This document shows positions 44,602-53,065 of a DNA stretch of 64,000 nucleotides, piece by piece. How positions within the stretch are numbered: position 1 is the first letter of the stretch; every line of letters begins with the position of its first letter. The translations under genes were made by a program, and so were the position numbers. The notes beneath the pieces were generated by a model, which saw only the letters and a program-made list of their open reading frames with translations, was not told the origin of the DNA and made no database searches. Source of the stretch: Citrobacter sp. RHB25-C09. GTDB taxonomy: Bacteria > Pseudomonadota > Gammaproteobacteria > Enterobacterales > Enterobacteriaceae. Location of the stretch: the NCBI RefSeq assembly GCF_013836145.1, contig NZ_CP057483.1, forward strand, positions 186,001 to 250,000. Reading direction: 5' to 3'.

Positions 44602-45201
44602 ATGAACATCATCATGTTTGACAGGCAGTCAATCTTTATTCATGGAATGAAAATCAGTTTAGAACAGCGAATTCCAGGAGTAATTATTCAGGACGTCAGT
44701 CAGGCTGATGAACTCTGGAAAAAGCTGGAAGCGTGTCCGGATGCCGTACTGATGCTGGACGGCGATTATGACGGCGAATTCTGTCGCTGGTTGCTGCAAA
44801 AAACAACGCAGCAGTTTCCACGAGTGAGAACGTTAATTGTCGTCTCGGACTGTAGCAAAAAATGGTTGCAGGAGATGGTGCAATATCATGTTCTGGCGGT
44901 GGTTCCGCGTGATGCCGATGCCGAGAAATTTGTGCTGGCGTTAAACAGCGTGGCCATGGGAATGTTATTTTTGCCCGGTGCTTTATTAACCCCCCCTCCG
45001 GTGGAGTATCGGGATATAAATGCGCTCAGTGCCCGGCAGCGGGAAATACTCACGATGCTGGCGGCAGGGGAATCTAATAAAGAAATTAGCCGCGCGTTAA
45101 ATATCAGTACCGGTACGGTGAAGGCGCATCTGGAATCACTTTATCGACGTCTGGATGTCAAAAACCGCACCCAGGCGGCGATGCTCCTGTTCCAGCCTTA
45201 A
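44602..45201 (+). CDS. yhjB: LuxR/NarL-family transcriptional regulator YhjB
   Basis: Response-regulator-like protein of 199 residues. The N-terminal half has a receiver-like fold: MNIIMFDRQSIFIHGM, then a possible phosphoacceptor region VLMLDGDYDG, and VSDCSKKW. The full acidic pocket of a true receiver is not evident, so phosphorylation is uncertain. The C-terminal LuxR helix-turn-helix is clear: LSARQREILTMLAAGESNKE, ISRALNISTGTVKAHLESLY. I chose ATG 44602 because GGAGAGAG lies upstream and it matches E. coli YhjB. An earlier in-frame start at 44479 would add 41 residues with no homology. Its targets are unknown. It is followed by a strong hairpin at 45213-45245. Confidence 0.9.
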   Translation: MNIIMFDRQSIFIHGMKISLEQRIPGVIIQDVSQADELWKKLEACPDAVLMLDGDYDGEFCRWLLQKTTQQFPRVRTLIVVSDCSKKWLQEMVQYHVLAVVPRDADAEKFVLALNSVAMGMLFLPGALLTPPPVEYRDINALSARQREILTMLAAGESNKEISRALNISTGTVKAHLESLYRRLDVKNRTQAAMLLFQP

Positions 45202-45212
45202 CGCATCACCGT

Positions 45213-45245
45213 TATTTCACGGCTGACGCTTTCGGCCGTGAAATA
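45213..45245. terminator. Hairpin downstream of yhjB
   Basis: TATTTCACGGC (45213-45223) pairs with GCCGTGAAATA (45235-45245), and the stem can extend with flanking TCAC/GTGA. No T run follows directly, so it may be a transcript-end stabiliser or factor-assisted terminator. Confidence 0.6.
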
Positions 45246-45499
45246 GTGATTAAGTGGAATTTTTCTTTTTAAGCTAAATTTCCAGTTTCATTTTCCCCTT
45301 CGTTCTGTCGCATGTTGCCCTTATTTTCACTTTTCTACGCTGATTATTCCTCAGGACAAAAAATTTCTCGCTGTTCAGGTCGAGGTCACTGTAATTTATC
45401 CTGAACTTGATATATATATGAAAACTTATAATTAAAACAATGAACTAAAACAAAATTTCTCATACTCCACCCAGAGTCTCTTTAAGGTGAAGAAAGATA

Positions 45500-47083
45500 A
45501 TGACGATTAGCGTTTTACAGACGACCCGTTCCACTTTCGAGCACTGCCTGGGGATTATCCGGCAAGCCTCGGTGGAAATACTGATGCAATTGGGAATTTA
45601 CGTTGCGGATGGCAAAGATCCGCGTTGGTTTCTGGAACAGTTAGAGCAGGCACGACTGAATTTAGGCGGTTGGGGAACGGTGGCGAAACGCCTGCAACTG
45701 AACGACGCGCAATTGAGCCAGTTCACCTTGCAGCTTCGTCAGCTCCAACAGCGCGTCCCGCAGTATGATAGCGGACAGGATGTAACAGAAAATCAGTTAA
45801 TGGCCGCTCTGCGGGTCGTCACGTTCCTTGAGCAATTACGCGCGCAACAGCCGCAGCTAAAGTACCAGACCGATATCGAGGAGACCGATCACAGTCAGCA
45901 AATGCGTGCAGAGCGTCAGCTTCGCACCATTGAACTGACGCTGAACGGCCTGATCACACAGATGTGGCCTGATAAACAGCAGTTGAACACTTTTCTGAAA
46001 GAGAATTTTGGTGCTGATGCGCTTAGACGCTGGATCAAACAAAGCGGTAGCCAGAATCCACTCGACGGGATGCTTTTCAGTGAACTGGCGCTGATGATTG
46101 TTGATAAAAAGACCTTCAACCGTCACTACTCCGGCATATTTAACGACGCATCAGGGCTGACGCTGTTTGTCGAACCACGCTTAACGCTACAGGCGTTTCT
46201 TGATGATTGCCGGCAGGCTCGCAACCGCGTGCTGTCTGGAGAGCCCTTATCAGCAGCGCAACTCACCCTACTTTCCTGTCAGTATCAGCATATTGCCCGC
46301 CCTGTACAGCGGGCGTTTGAACAGGGGCGCGCTCGCGTCAATCCAGCCACGCTGATGATCGTCGAGGAAGGCGAGCTGGAGCAATACTGGGAAAATGTGC
46401 GCAAAAAAGCCCGCCAGGCCGGAGATGACGAAAAGGCGATTGGTGAGAATATTGAGCCGATGCGTAAGCGGACGCAGCGTACCGCGGAGGAGCGCGAGCA
46501 GATTGTCACCGGGGTGCTCTGGGGCCTGGTAGGCATTATGGTGATTGCTATTGTCGGTGGCGGTGGATGGCTCATCAGTTCACAGCCGCCCTCACACGCG
46601 CCGAACGTCGAGATTTTACAGGCCGAACCGAAACGTGAAATCCGCTCCGCGCGGGAGACGATTACTGAAATGGGCGTGACCTGGGATGTGCCCACAATGC
46701 GCTCGGCAATCGATCGCAACGATGCGCGGGTGACGGCGTTATTTCTACAAGGTGGAATGCACTGGCAGGTTTCATGGACCGAGACTGCTTTTGCTCGCGG
46801 TAATTCGGAAGTGCTGCAACTGCTGTTGCGTTACCCTTCGTTAATGGATGAAGACAAGCCGTGTCGACGGTTTATCGGTACCCTTGGTCATGCAATGGCC
46901 AACGGTGCGAAACTCACCACTGAATATAAATCGTATCTGAAATATTTCTGCACATCGCCAGCAGTTGTGGCGGACCAACGATATGACGCCGAACAGGCAA
47001 GGCTGCGCGCTGCGGCTGAACCTAACGAGAGCAACAAAAAATGGCTGGCAATCCATACCGACATTTACGACGTTATTCGGTAA
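45500..47083 (+). CDS. Membrane protein resembling the STY4199-family (HEPN-annotated) proteins
   Basis: Protein of 527 residues not found in E. coli K-12 at this locus. I recall a Salmonella Typhi relative catalogued as a STY4199-family HEPN-domain protein; this needs a search. The first ~335 residues are helical, charged and cytoplasmic, with heptad-like stretches (LEQARLNLGGWGTVAKRL, QLSQFTLQLRQLQQRV). A very basic segment (RKRTQRTAEEREQ) precedes a single membrane helix at about 340-362 (VLWGLVGIMVIAIVGGGGWL). The ~165-residue C-terminal part has an ankyrin-like helical pattern (RSAIDRNDARVTALFLQGGM, RGNSEVLQLLLRYPSL). An R-x4-H string near the N-terminus (RSTFEH) is not convincing as an RNase site. 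No partner gene adjoins. AAGGTGAAGAAAG provides the ribosome-binding site. Confidence 0.7.
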   Translation: MTISVLQTTRSTFEHCLGIIRQASVEILMQLGIYVADGKDPRWFLEQLEQARLNLGGWGTVAKRLQLNDAQLSQFTLQLRQLQQRVPQYDSGQDVTENQLMAALRVVTFLEQLRAQQPQLKYQTDIEETDHSQQMRAERQLRTIELTLNGLITQMWPDKQQLNTFLKENFGADALRRWIKQSGSQNPLDGMLFSELALMIVDKKTFNRHYSGIFNDASGLTLFVEPRLTLQAFLDDCRQARNRVLSGEPLSAAQLTLLSCQYQHIARPVQRAFEQGRARVNPATLMIVEEGELEQYWENVRKKARQAGDDEKAIGENIEPMRKRTQRTAEEREQIVTGVLWGLVGIMVIAIVGGGGWLISSQPPSHAPNVEILQAEPKREIRSARETITEMGVTWDVPTMRSAIDRNDARVTALFLQGGMHWQVSWTETAFARGNSEVLQLLLRYPSLMDEDKPCRRFIGTLGHAMANGAKLTTEYKSYLKYFCTSPAVVADQRYDAEQARLRAAAEPNESNKKWLAIHTDIYDVIR

Positions 47084-47097
47084 CGTAGATATGGATT

Positions 47098-47178
47098 GTC
47101 GGGTGGTGGCTTACGCCTTACCCGGCCTACAAGGCGATGTTCCTCTGTAGACCTGATAAGCGTAGCGCCCTCAGGCAA
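47098..47178. repeat. REP pair between the STY4199-like gene and treF
   Basis: GTCGGGTGGTGGCTTACGCC with TTACCCGGCCTAC, and GTAGACCTGATAAGCGTAGC with GCCCTCAGGCA, are two divergent REP palindromes. They fill the 99-base gap between convergent genes. Confidence 0.85.
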
Positions 47179-47182
47179 TCCT

Positions 47183-48832
47183 TTAGGGTTCCCCATATAA
47201 ACCAATCAATCGCCGCACCACGCCGTTAGTCCAGCCGAAGCCGTCCTGTAACGGATATTCCCCACCGCCCCCTTCGCGCGGCGTACCGCCAGCGATATTG
47301 TATTTCTCGATCAGTTTGTGGTGCTGCTGATAAAAATGGTTCACCGTCTGCAACCAGCTATGGGCAATCTCATCGCCGAGCGCGTCATCGCCGTACATCT
47401 TAAACCCTTGAATCGCCATCCACTGGAGCGGCGCCCAGCCGTTTGGTTTATCCCACTGTTCGCTGGTTTCGTATTCGGTTGCCAGAATGCCACCAGGGGT
47501 CAGCAGCCGGGCGCGAACGGCGTCGCCCAGGCGGTCCGCCTGCTCATGGCTTGCCATCCCGACATACAGCGGCACAATGCTGGCAGCGGAAAACAGCGCC
47601 AGCTGCTCGCGGCGCCAGTCGTAGTCGCGATAGCAGCCGTTCTCTTCATCCCACAAATAGCGATTCACGGCGGCTCGGCGATCGCTGGCCTTCTGGCGAA
47701 ATTCGGCTTCCACGTCGCGCTCGCCTTTCAGCCCAGAAATATTAGCGATCGCGCTTTCCAGCTTAAACAGGAAGGCGTTGAGATCGACAGGGATAAACTG
47801 AGTGGTGCGAATGCTCGCCAGTCGGGTGGCATCGCGCAGCCAGCGGGAGGAGTAATCCCAACCCGAAGCCGCACCGGCGCGCAGGTCGCGGTACACCTCA
47901 TTGGGCGGTCGACCCGAGTGCTTGGCGGTCTCCACATCTTCCAGCCACGATTCATCTCGCGGCGTGTCACGGTCATCCCAGTAGCGGTTAAGCAACGAAC
48001 CGTCCGGCATTCTGACCACATGGCGATAGGCCTGGTTGAGCACCAGCGACTCTGCGCCATCCATCCAGAAGGCGTATTCCATCTTCAAATGGTCCAGATA
48101 GCGGCGTGCGCCGCGTACGCCGTCTTCCTCAAACAGCTCGACCATCAGGGCAAATACCGGCGGCTGCGAGCGGCTCAGATAATAGGTCCGGTTGCCGTTC
48201 GGGATATGGCCGTAGTTTTCAATCATCCACGCGAAGTTATCCGCCATACACTTCAGGAGGTCCTCGCGACCGCTTTCCGCCAGCCCCAGCATGGTGAAAT
48301 AGGAATCCCAGTAGTAGGTTTCGCTGAATCGTCCACCGGGCACGATATAGGACTGCGGTAGCGCAAGCAGCGATGACCACGGAATATGATCCTGAGGCTC
48401 GCGCGTCAGCACTGGCCAGAGCTGGTCGATATGCTCTTTCAGCGAGTTTTTGGGGTCAGAGACATACTCGCTGGAATAGTCTTCCGGCAACCAGAAGTGA
48501 TTTTCGACAAACCGGCGCAGGTCGAAATCCCGGTGACGTCTGACTTTACGATAGCGGATCAGAATATCGAGCGGGTCCATTTTGGGGGCGCAGTCAGGGA
48601 AGGTTTTGCTGTCGGCAAAAATGCGCTCGGACTGCACGCGCTCGAACAGTTCAAGATAGCGATCGGCAGGCGTCAGGGCGTCTGAGGCGGGAAGCCCCTC
48701 AATCATCTCAGGTTCCGGCTCTGCCTCGATCATCTCATCCAGCTTCAACTCGCACGGATCCGTTTCGTAGATCAGATCGGCTTCGATCGTGAATTCCTCT
48801 GACGGGAGCTGTTGTAGTATCTGGTTGACCAT
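47183..48832 (-). CDS. treF: Cytoplasmic trehalase TreF
   Basis: GH37 trehalase of 549 residues that splits trehalose to two glucose in the cytoplasm, mainly to clear the osmoprotectant in stationary phase or after osmotic shock. Both trehalase signatures are present: PGGRFSETYYWDSYF (near 166-180) and QWDKPNGWAPLQW. The glycine-rich EGGGGEYPLQDGFGWTNGV follows near the C-terminus. There is no signal peptide; the N-terminus is acidic (EEFTIEADLIYETDPCELKL), which separates it from periplasmic TreA. E. coli treF is weakly sigma-S dependent. The gene is monocistronic, convergent with the STY4199-like gene and divergent from ccp. Confidence 0.96.
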   Translation of the reverse strand: MVNQILQQLPSEEFTIEADLIYETDPCELKLDEMIEAEPEPEMIEGLPASDALTPADRYLELFERVQSERIFADSKTFPDCAPKMDPLDILIRYRKVRRHRDFDLRRFVENHFWLPEDYSSEYVSDPKNSLKEHIDQLWPVLTREPQDHIPWSSLLALPQSYIVPGGRFSETYYWDSYFTMLGLAESGREDLLKCMADNFAWMIENYGHIPNGNRTYYLSRSQPPVFALMVELFEEDGVRGARRYLDHLKMEYAFWMDGAESLVLNQAYRHVVRMPDGSLLNRYWDDRDTPRDESWLEDVETAKHSGRPPNEVYRDLRAGAASGWDYSSRWLRDATRLASIRTTQFIPVDLNAFLFKLESAIANISGLKGERDVEAEFRQKASDRRAAVNRYLWDEENGCYRDYDWRREQLALFSAASIVPLYVGMASHEQADRLGDAVRARLLTPGGILATEYETSEQWDKPNGWAPLQWMAIQGFKMYGDDALGDEIAHSWLQTVNHFYQQHHKLIEKYNIAGGTPREGGGGEYPLQDGFGWTNGVVRRLIGLYGEP

Positions 48833-49149
48833 AATGAGAAGGACCTCCGGATTGCGGCATAAAGGATACGGGCGTTGCCCGGCTCTTATTTAAGGGTAGT
48901 CATTCGCTTCGGTGTGTGGGGAAGAAGCGCGTTTTTCGGAACATTCGATTGCAACGAATTATGAATCTTAACAACCACACGATTAATAGGGATAAGCTAT
49001 CTCAACGATAGCCTGCGCCCATGTATTTAATTGATAATTATCAATTTCATTATCCCACGCTTTTTTAATATGGCAGGGTCCTGGAAGGACACCCCGCCCT
49101 ACTTTTTATTTTCTGGGTCACAATAACTCACAACCGTGAGGGTAAAATA
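48833..49149. promoter_or_regulatory. treF / ccp divergent intergenic region
   Basis: A 317-base stretch without a gene. Apart from the FNR site described separately, it holds the treF ribosome-binding site (AAGGAGGTCC-type purines on the minus strand at 48838-48847, read AGGTCCTTCTC) and a CCTGGAAGGACA segment upstream of ccp. No further element is recognised. Confidence 0.45.
49031..49044 (+). promoter_or_regulatory. Perfect FNR-binding site upstream of ccp
   Basis: TTGAT-AATT-ATCAA is an exact match to the FNR consensus TTGATNNNNATCAA. It lies 106-119 bases upstream of the ccp start. E. coli ccp (yhjA) is known to be FNR-activated under oxygen limitation. Confidence 0.9.
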
Positions 49150-50544
49150 ATGAAAATCATTCCCCGTCTTACCGCGATAGCTATCGCAGGCATCGCTATC
49201 TGTTATTTAGGATTATCCGCTTACGTCTGGTTTCACGAGAAAGAGCGCAGTCAGTCCGTAACGGTACAAAGTTCATCTAAGGAAGAAAATAATCACGTTC
49301 TGGGATTTTTACGCGAAAAGGGATGCGATTATTGCCATACACCTTCTGCAGAATTACCTTTTTATTCCTCTTTTCCCATCGCGAAACAGCTGATGAATTA
49401 TGATATTCAGCTCGGTTATAAATCTTTCAATCTGGACGCCGTTCGCGAGGCGTTAATTACTGATAAAGCGGTGTCACAAAGCGATCTGAATAAAATTGAA
49501 TGGGTAATGCAATATGAAACCATGCCGCCAACGCGCTATACCGCGCTGCACTGGGCCGGTAAGGTGAGTGATGCAGAGCGCGCCGAGATTCTGGGCTGGA
49601 TTGCGAAACAACGCGAGCAGTATTACGCCAGCAGCGACACGGCGGTGCAACATCGTAATGAACCGGTCCAGCCGATCCCTAAAACCCTCCCAACCGATGC
49701 GCAAAAAGTCGCGCTTGGCTTTACCCTATATCACGATCCGCGTTTGTCCGGCGACAGCACCATTTCCTGTGCCCATTGCCATGCGCTGAATGCAGGCGGG
49801 GTCGACGGCCGGAAAACATCGATTGGCGTCGGGGGTGCGGTAGGGCCAATCAATGCCCCCACGGTCTTTAACTCAGCCTTCAACGTTGAGCAATTCTGGG
49901 ATGGACGTGCGCCAACTCTTCAGGCGCAGGCCGGTGGGCCGCCATTGAACCCCATTGAAATGGCCTCGAAATCCTGGGATGAAATCATCGCCAAACTGGA
50001 TACCGATCCGGTACTGAAGCAGCAGTTCCTCGCGGTCTATCCGCAAGGGTTCAGCGGCGACACCATTACCGATGCGATCGCCGAGTTCGAGAAAACGTTG
50101 ATTACCCCAGATTCACCGTTCGATAAGTGGCTGCGCGGCGATGAAAATGCGCTGACGGCGCAGCAGAAGCATGGCTATCAGCTGTTTAAAGATAATAAAT
50201 GCGCCACCTGCCACGGTGGGATTATCCTCGGCGGCCGCTCTTTCGAACCGTTGGGGCTGAAGAAGGACTTTAACTTTGGTGAGATCACCGCAGCGGATAT
50301 TGGTCGAATGAATGTCACCAATGAAATGCGCGATAAATTACGCCAGAAGGTCCCGACCCTGCGCAACGTAGCGCTGACCGCACCGTACTTCCACCGGGGT
50401 GATGTTCCCACGCTGGATGGCGCCGTGAAGCTGATGCTGCGTTATCAGGTGGGTAAAGAGATTCCGCAGGAGGATATCGACGATATTGTCGCCTTCCTTG
50501 AAAGTCAGACCGGGGTGTATACACCGTACGTGCAGAATAAATAA
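49150..50544 (+). CDS. ccp: Tri-heme cytochrome c peroxidase
   Basis: Quinol-linked periplasmic peroxidase of 464 residues that reduces hydrogen peroxide and lets it act as a respiratory electron acceptor without oxygen. One N-terminal membrane anchor (LTAIAIAGIAICYLGLSAYV) is followed by three CxxCH heme sites. CDYCH near residue 59 lies in the extra N-terminal domain, CAHCH near 207 is in the peroxidatic domain, and CATCH near 350 is the electron-transferring heme. The DxRLSGDSTISCAHCH and PTLRNVALTAPYFHRG blocks are typical of MauG/CcpA-type proteins. Length and layout match E. coli YhjA. An FNR site lies upstream, and a REP element follows the stop. Confidence 0.95.
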   Translation: MKIIPRLTAIAIAGIAICYLGLSAYVWFHEKERSQSVTVQSSSKEENNHVLGFLREKGCDYCHTPSAELPFYSSFPIAKQLMNYDIQLGYKSFNLDAVREALITDKAVSQSDLNKIEWVMQYETMPPTRYTALHWAGKVSDAERAEILGWIAKQREQYYASSDTAVQHRNEPVQPIPKTLPTDAQKVALGFTLYHDPRLSGDSTISCAHCHALNAGGVDGRKTSIGVGGAVGPINAPTVFNSAFNVEQFWDGRAPTLQAQAGGPPLNPIEMASKSWDEIIAKLDTDPVLKQQFLAVYPQGFSGDTITDAIAEFEKTLITPDSPFDKWLRGDENALTAQQKHGYQLFKDNKCATCHGGIILGGRSFEPLGLKKDFNFGEITAADIGRMNVTNEMRDKLRQKVPTLRNVALTAPYFHRGDVPTLDGAVKLMLRYQVGKEIPQEDIDDIVAFLESQTGVYTPYVQNK

Positions 50545-50552
50545 TAAACTGA

Positions 50553-50580
50553 TGCCGGATAGCGCTGCGCTTATCCGGCA
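50553..50580. repeat. REP element between ccp and gor
   Basis: TGCCGGATAGCGC and GCGCTTATCCGGCA form a palindrome in the 47-base gap between convergent ccp and gor. It probably acts as a bidirectional 3'-end structure. Confidence 0.85.
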
Positions 50581-50591
50581 TTTATTAACGA

Positions 50592-51944
50592 TTAACGCAT
50601 CGTCACAAACTCTTCTGCCGCCGTCGGGTGAATCGCCACGGTGTTGTCGAAGTCTTTTTTGGTTGCGCCCATCTTCAGCGCCACCGCAAAGCCCTGCAAC
50701 ATTTCGTCCATGCCGAAGCCGATACCGTGGATGCCGACAATCTTCTCTTCCGGTCCTACACAAACCAGCTTCATGCGGCACGGCTGACGATGAGAGGTGA
50801 CGGCGGTGTACATCGCGGTAAACGACGATTTGTACACTTTCACCTGGTCGTCGCCGTACTGCTCGCGCGCCTGTGGTTCGGTTAAGCCCACGGTGCCGAT
50901 AGGCGGGTGACTAAAGACCACGGTCGGAATATTGCTGTAGTCCAGATGCTCGTCCGGCTTGTTGTTAAACAGGCGTTCTGAAAGGCGACGGCCTGCCGCC
51001 ACTGCGACCGGTGTCAGTTCTACCGCGCCGGTGTTATCACCCACCGCGTAAATCCCATCCACATTCGTGTTCTGGTATTTATCGACGATGATGTACCCTT
51101 TTTCGTTGGTTTTCACCCCGGTTGCTGCGAGGTTGAAGTTGTCCGTCGCCGGTTCACGCCCAATCGCCCAAATCAGGCAATCGACCGTTTCGCTACGACC
51201 ATCTTCCAGTTCTAGTGTCAGGCTGCCGTCGGCGTTTTTTACCACCGCTTTTGGAATGGCGTGGGTGTGAAGTTGCGGCCCTTCGGCGTTCATTACTTCC
51301 ACCAGCGTTTCCATGATCATCGGGTCGAAGCTGCGCAGCGGCGCATGTTTACGCACAAACAGATGCGTTTTAGCACCCAGACCGTTAATCACGCCCGCCA
51401 GTTCGACGGCGATATACCCTGCGCCAACCACCGCGACGCGTTCCGGCAGCGCCGGGAGCTCAAAGAAACCGTCGGAGTCGATACCGTATTCCACGCCCGG
51501 AATATCCGGGTGGCTCGGACGACCGCCGGTGGCGATCAGAATATGATCGGCGGTGATCGTCTCGCCGTTGACTTCGATGGTTTTGGCATCGACAAAGCGG
51601 GCAAAGCCTTTGATCACATCAACATTGTTTTTCCCCAGCACGTTGTCGTACGAGGTATGAATGCGGTCGATGTAAGCGGTACGGCTGGCAATCAGCGTAT
51701 CCCAGTTAAATTTATTGATGGTGGTATCAAAACCGTAATCCGGGCCGTACATATGGATAGCTTCGCGGATTTGCGCAGCATGCCACATCACTTTCTTTGG
51801 CACGCAGCCGACGTTCACGCAGGTGCCGCCCAGCTCTTTAGCTTCAATTAGCGCACACTTCTGGCCGTACATCGCTGCACGGTTAATCGAGGCGATACCG
51901 CCGCTGCCGCCGCCGATGGCGACGTAGTCATAATGTTTGCTCAT
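50592..51944 (-). CDS. gor: Glutathione reductase
   Basis: Flavoprotein disulfide reductase of 450 residues that keeps glutathione reduced with NADPH. The FAD dinucleotide fold is IGGGSGGIASINRAA, and the redox-active disulfide is Cys42/Cys47 in GTCVNVGC. The NADPH fold is VVGAGYIAVELAGVINGLGA, followed by the arginine-rich VRKHAPLR selecting NADPH. The C-terminal catalytic His-Glu pair lies in IHPTAAEEFV. In E. coli it is induced through OxyR; I did not identify an OxyR site in the 71 bases before the start. It is convergent with ccp, which lies across a REP element, linking two peroxide-defence genes by position only. Confidence 0.97.
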   Translation of the reverse strand: MSKHYDYVAIGGGSGGIASINRAAMYGQKCALIEAKELGGTCVNVGCVPKKVMWHAAQIREAIHMYGPDYGFDTTINKFNWDTLIASRTAYIDRIHTSYDNVLGKNNVDVIKGFARFVDAKTIEVNGETITADHILIATGGRPSHPDIPGVEYGIDSDGFFELPALPERVAVVGAGYIAVELAGVINGLGAKTHLFVRKHAPLRSFDPMIMETLVEVMNAEGPQLHTHAIPKAVVKNADGSLTLELEDGRSETVDCLIWAIGREPATDNFNLAATGVKTNEKGYIIVDKYQNTNVDGIYAVGDNTGAVELTPVAVAAGRRLSERLFNNKPDEHLDYSNIPTVVFSHPPIGTVGLTEPQAREQYGDDQVKVYKSSFTAMYTAVTSHRQPCRMKLVCVGPEEKIVGIHGIGFGMDEMLQGFAVALKMGATKKDFDNTVAIHPTAAEEFVTMR

Positions 51945-52015
51945 GCGTCTTATCCTTCAGTTCTGATTGCCGCGATTGTATACCTGAAATCAATTGGTTC
52001 CACCAATGGCTGCGA

Positions 52016-52858
52016 TTACTCCGGTACGATCCAGCTCACCGTCGCATGCCCGGTGCCGGCTGGCACCAGCTTGCTGTGCAGCCACGGCAGCACGTTGTTC
52101 ATCTGCTGTTCCAGCTTCCACGGCGGGTTAATGACAATCATCCCGGAGGCGGTCATGCCGCGCTGGTCACTGTCCGGGCGTACTGCCAGCTCAATTTGCA
52201 AAATCTTACGGATGCCAGTGGCTTCCAGATCGTGGACCATGCGTTTGATTTGTTGGCGTAATACCACCGGATACCACAAGGCATAAGTGCCAGTCGCAAA
52301 ACGCTTATAGCCTTCGTTGATACCTGCAACCACGGCCTGGTAATCACTCTTAATTTCGTAAGGTGGGTCGATCAGGATCAGGCCGCGACGGGAAACCGGC
52401 GGAAGTTTGGATTTTAACTGCTGATAGCCATCGGCACGGGCGACGCGGGCACGTTCATCTTTCTGAAATTCACCGCGCAGCAGCGGGAAGTCGCTCGGGT
52501 GCAGTTCCGTCAGTTGCAGGCTGTCCTGCTCACGTAACAACTGGCGGGCGATCAGCGGCGAGCCGGGGTAGTAGCGCAACTGGCCGCTGCGGTTGAAGTG
52601 ATTGACCACGCTGATATACGGTTCCAGCTCGGCAGGCAAATCATCCTGCTGCCAGATGCGGGCAATCCCTTCCAGATATTCACCGGTACGCTCAGCCTGC
52701 TCGCTGCTAAGCTGATAACGGCCTGCTCCCGCATGGGTGTCCAGATAGAGAAACGGCTTTTCTTTCTCTTTGAGTGACTCGATGATCAGACTCTGCACGG
52801 TGTGTTTAAGGACGTCGGCGTGGTTGCCAGCGTGGAAGCTGTGGCGATAACTGAGCAT
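52016..52858 (-). CDS. rlmJ: 23S rRNA (adenine2030-N6)-methyltransferase RlmJ
   Basis: SAM-dependent methyltransferase of 280 residues that methylates A2030 of 23S rRNA. The N-terminal helical element is MLSYRHSFHAGNHADVLKHT, a hallmark of the RlmJ family. SAM binding uses YLDTHAGAGRY, and the catalytic DPPY-type motif is LILIDPPYEIKSDY. MIVINPPWKLEQQM is a second NPPW-like string. Length matches E. coli (280). It is transcribed away from prlC. The gene lies 71 bases upstream of gor on the same strand, but the spacing is enough for a separate gor promoter. Confidence 0.96.
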   Translation of the reverse strand: MLSYRHSFHAGNHADVLKHTVQSLIIESLKEKEKPFLYLDTHAGAGRYQLSSEQAERTGEYLEGIARIWQQDDLPAELEPYISVVNHFNRSGQLRYYPGSPLIARQLLREQDSLQLTELHPSDFPLLRGEFQKDERARVARADGYQQLKSKLPPVSRRGLILIDPPYEIKSDYQAVVAGINEGYKRFATGTYALWYPVVLRQQIKRMVHDLEATGIRKILQIELAVRPDSDQRGMTASGMIVINPPWKLEQQMNNVLPWLHSKLVPAGTGHATVSWIVPE

Positions 52859-52922
52859 GGGTAATTAAATTCCGCTAAATAAACGATTGGCCACAGTTTA
52901 CCGCAGAAAAGGGCAGATTACC

Positions 52923-52954
52923 CGTAGGCCCGGTAAGCTCCGCGCCACCGGGCA
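52923..52954. repeat. REP-like element upstream of prlC
   Basis: CGTAGGCCCGGTAAGCTCCG with CGCCACCGGGCA is a REP palindrome in the rlmJ/prlC divergent gap, directly upstream of the prlC promoter. Confidence 0.8.
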
Positions 52955-52971
52955 CTTTCCACAACGTCCGG

Positions 52972-52999
52972 CATTGAAATCCTCTACACTTATCCCCAT
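52972..52999 (+). promoter_or_regulatory. Sigma-32 (heat-shock) promoter of prlC
   Basis: CATTGAAA (52972-52979), a 14-base spacer and CCCCAT (52994-52999) match the RpoH consensus CTTGAAA-N(12-16)-CCCCAT. It lies about 66 bases before the prlC ATG. prlC and the downstream methyltransferase gene are heat-inducible in E. coli. Confidence 0.8.
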
Positions 53000-53065
53000 T
53001 CTACAGGGATATTGCACAGCGCCGGATGCGCGCTACATTCACCTTATTCAAACAGGACGGCGCTA

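Noticed and set aside
45527..45545. RSTFEH near the N-terminus of the STY4199-like protein as a catalytic HEPN R-x4-H motif
   Set aside because: HEPN motifs normally lie late in the domain with a polar residue after Arg in a helix context; this one is at residue 10 and may be chance.
53012..53065. Earlier prlC start at 53012
   Set aside because: It adds 18 residues absent from E. coli and the transcript from the sigma-32 promoter would begin at or just after this codon, leaving no ribosome-binding site.
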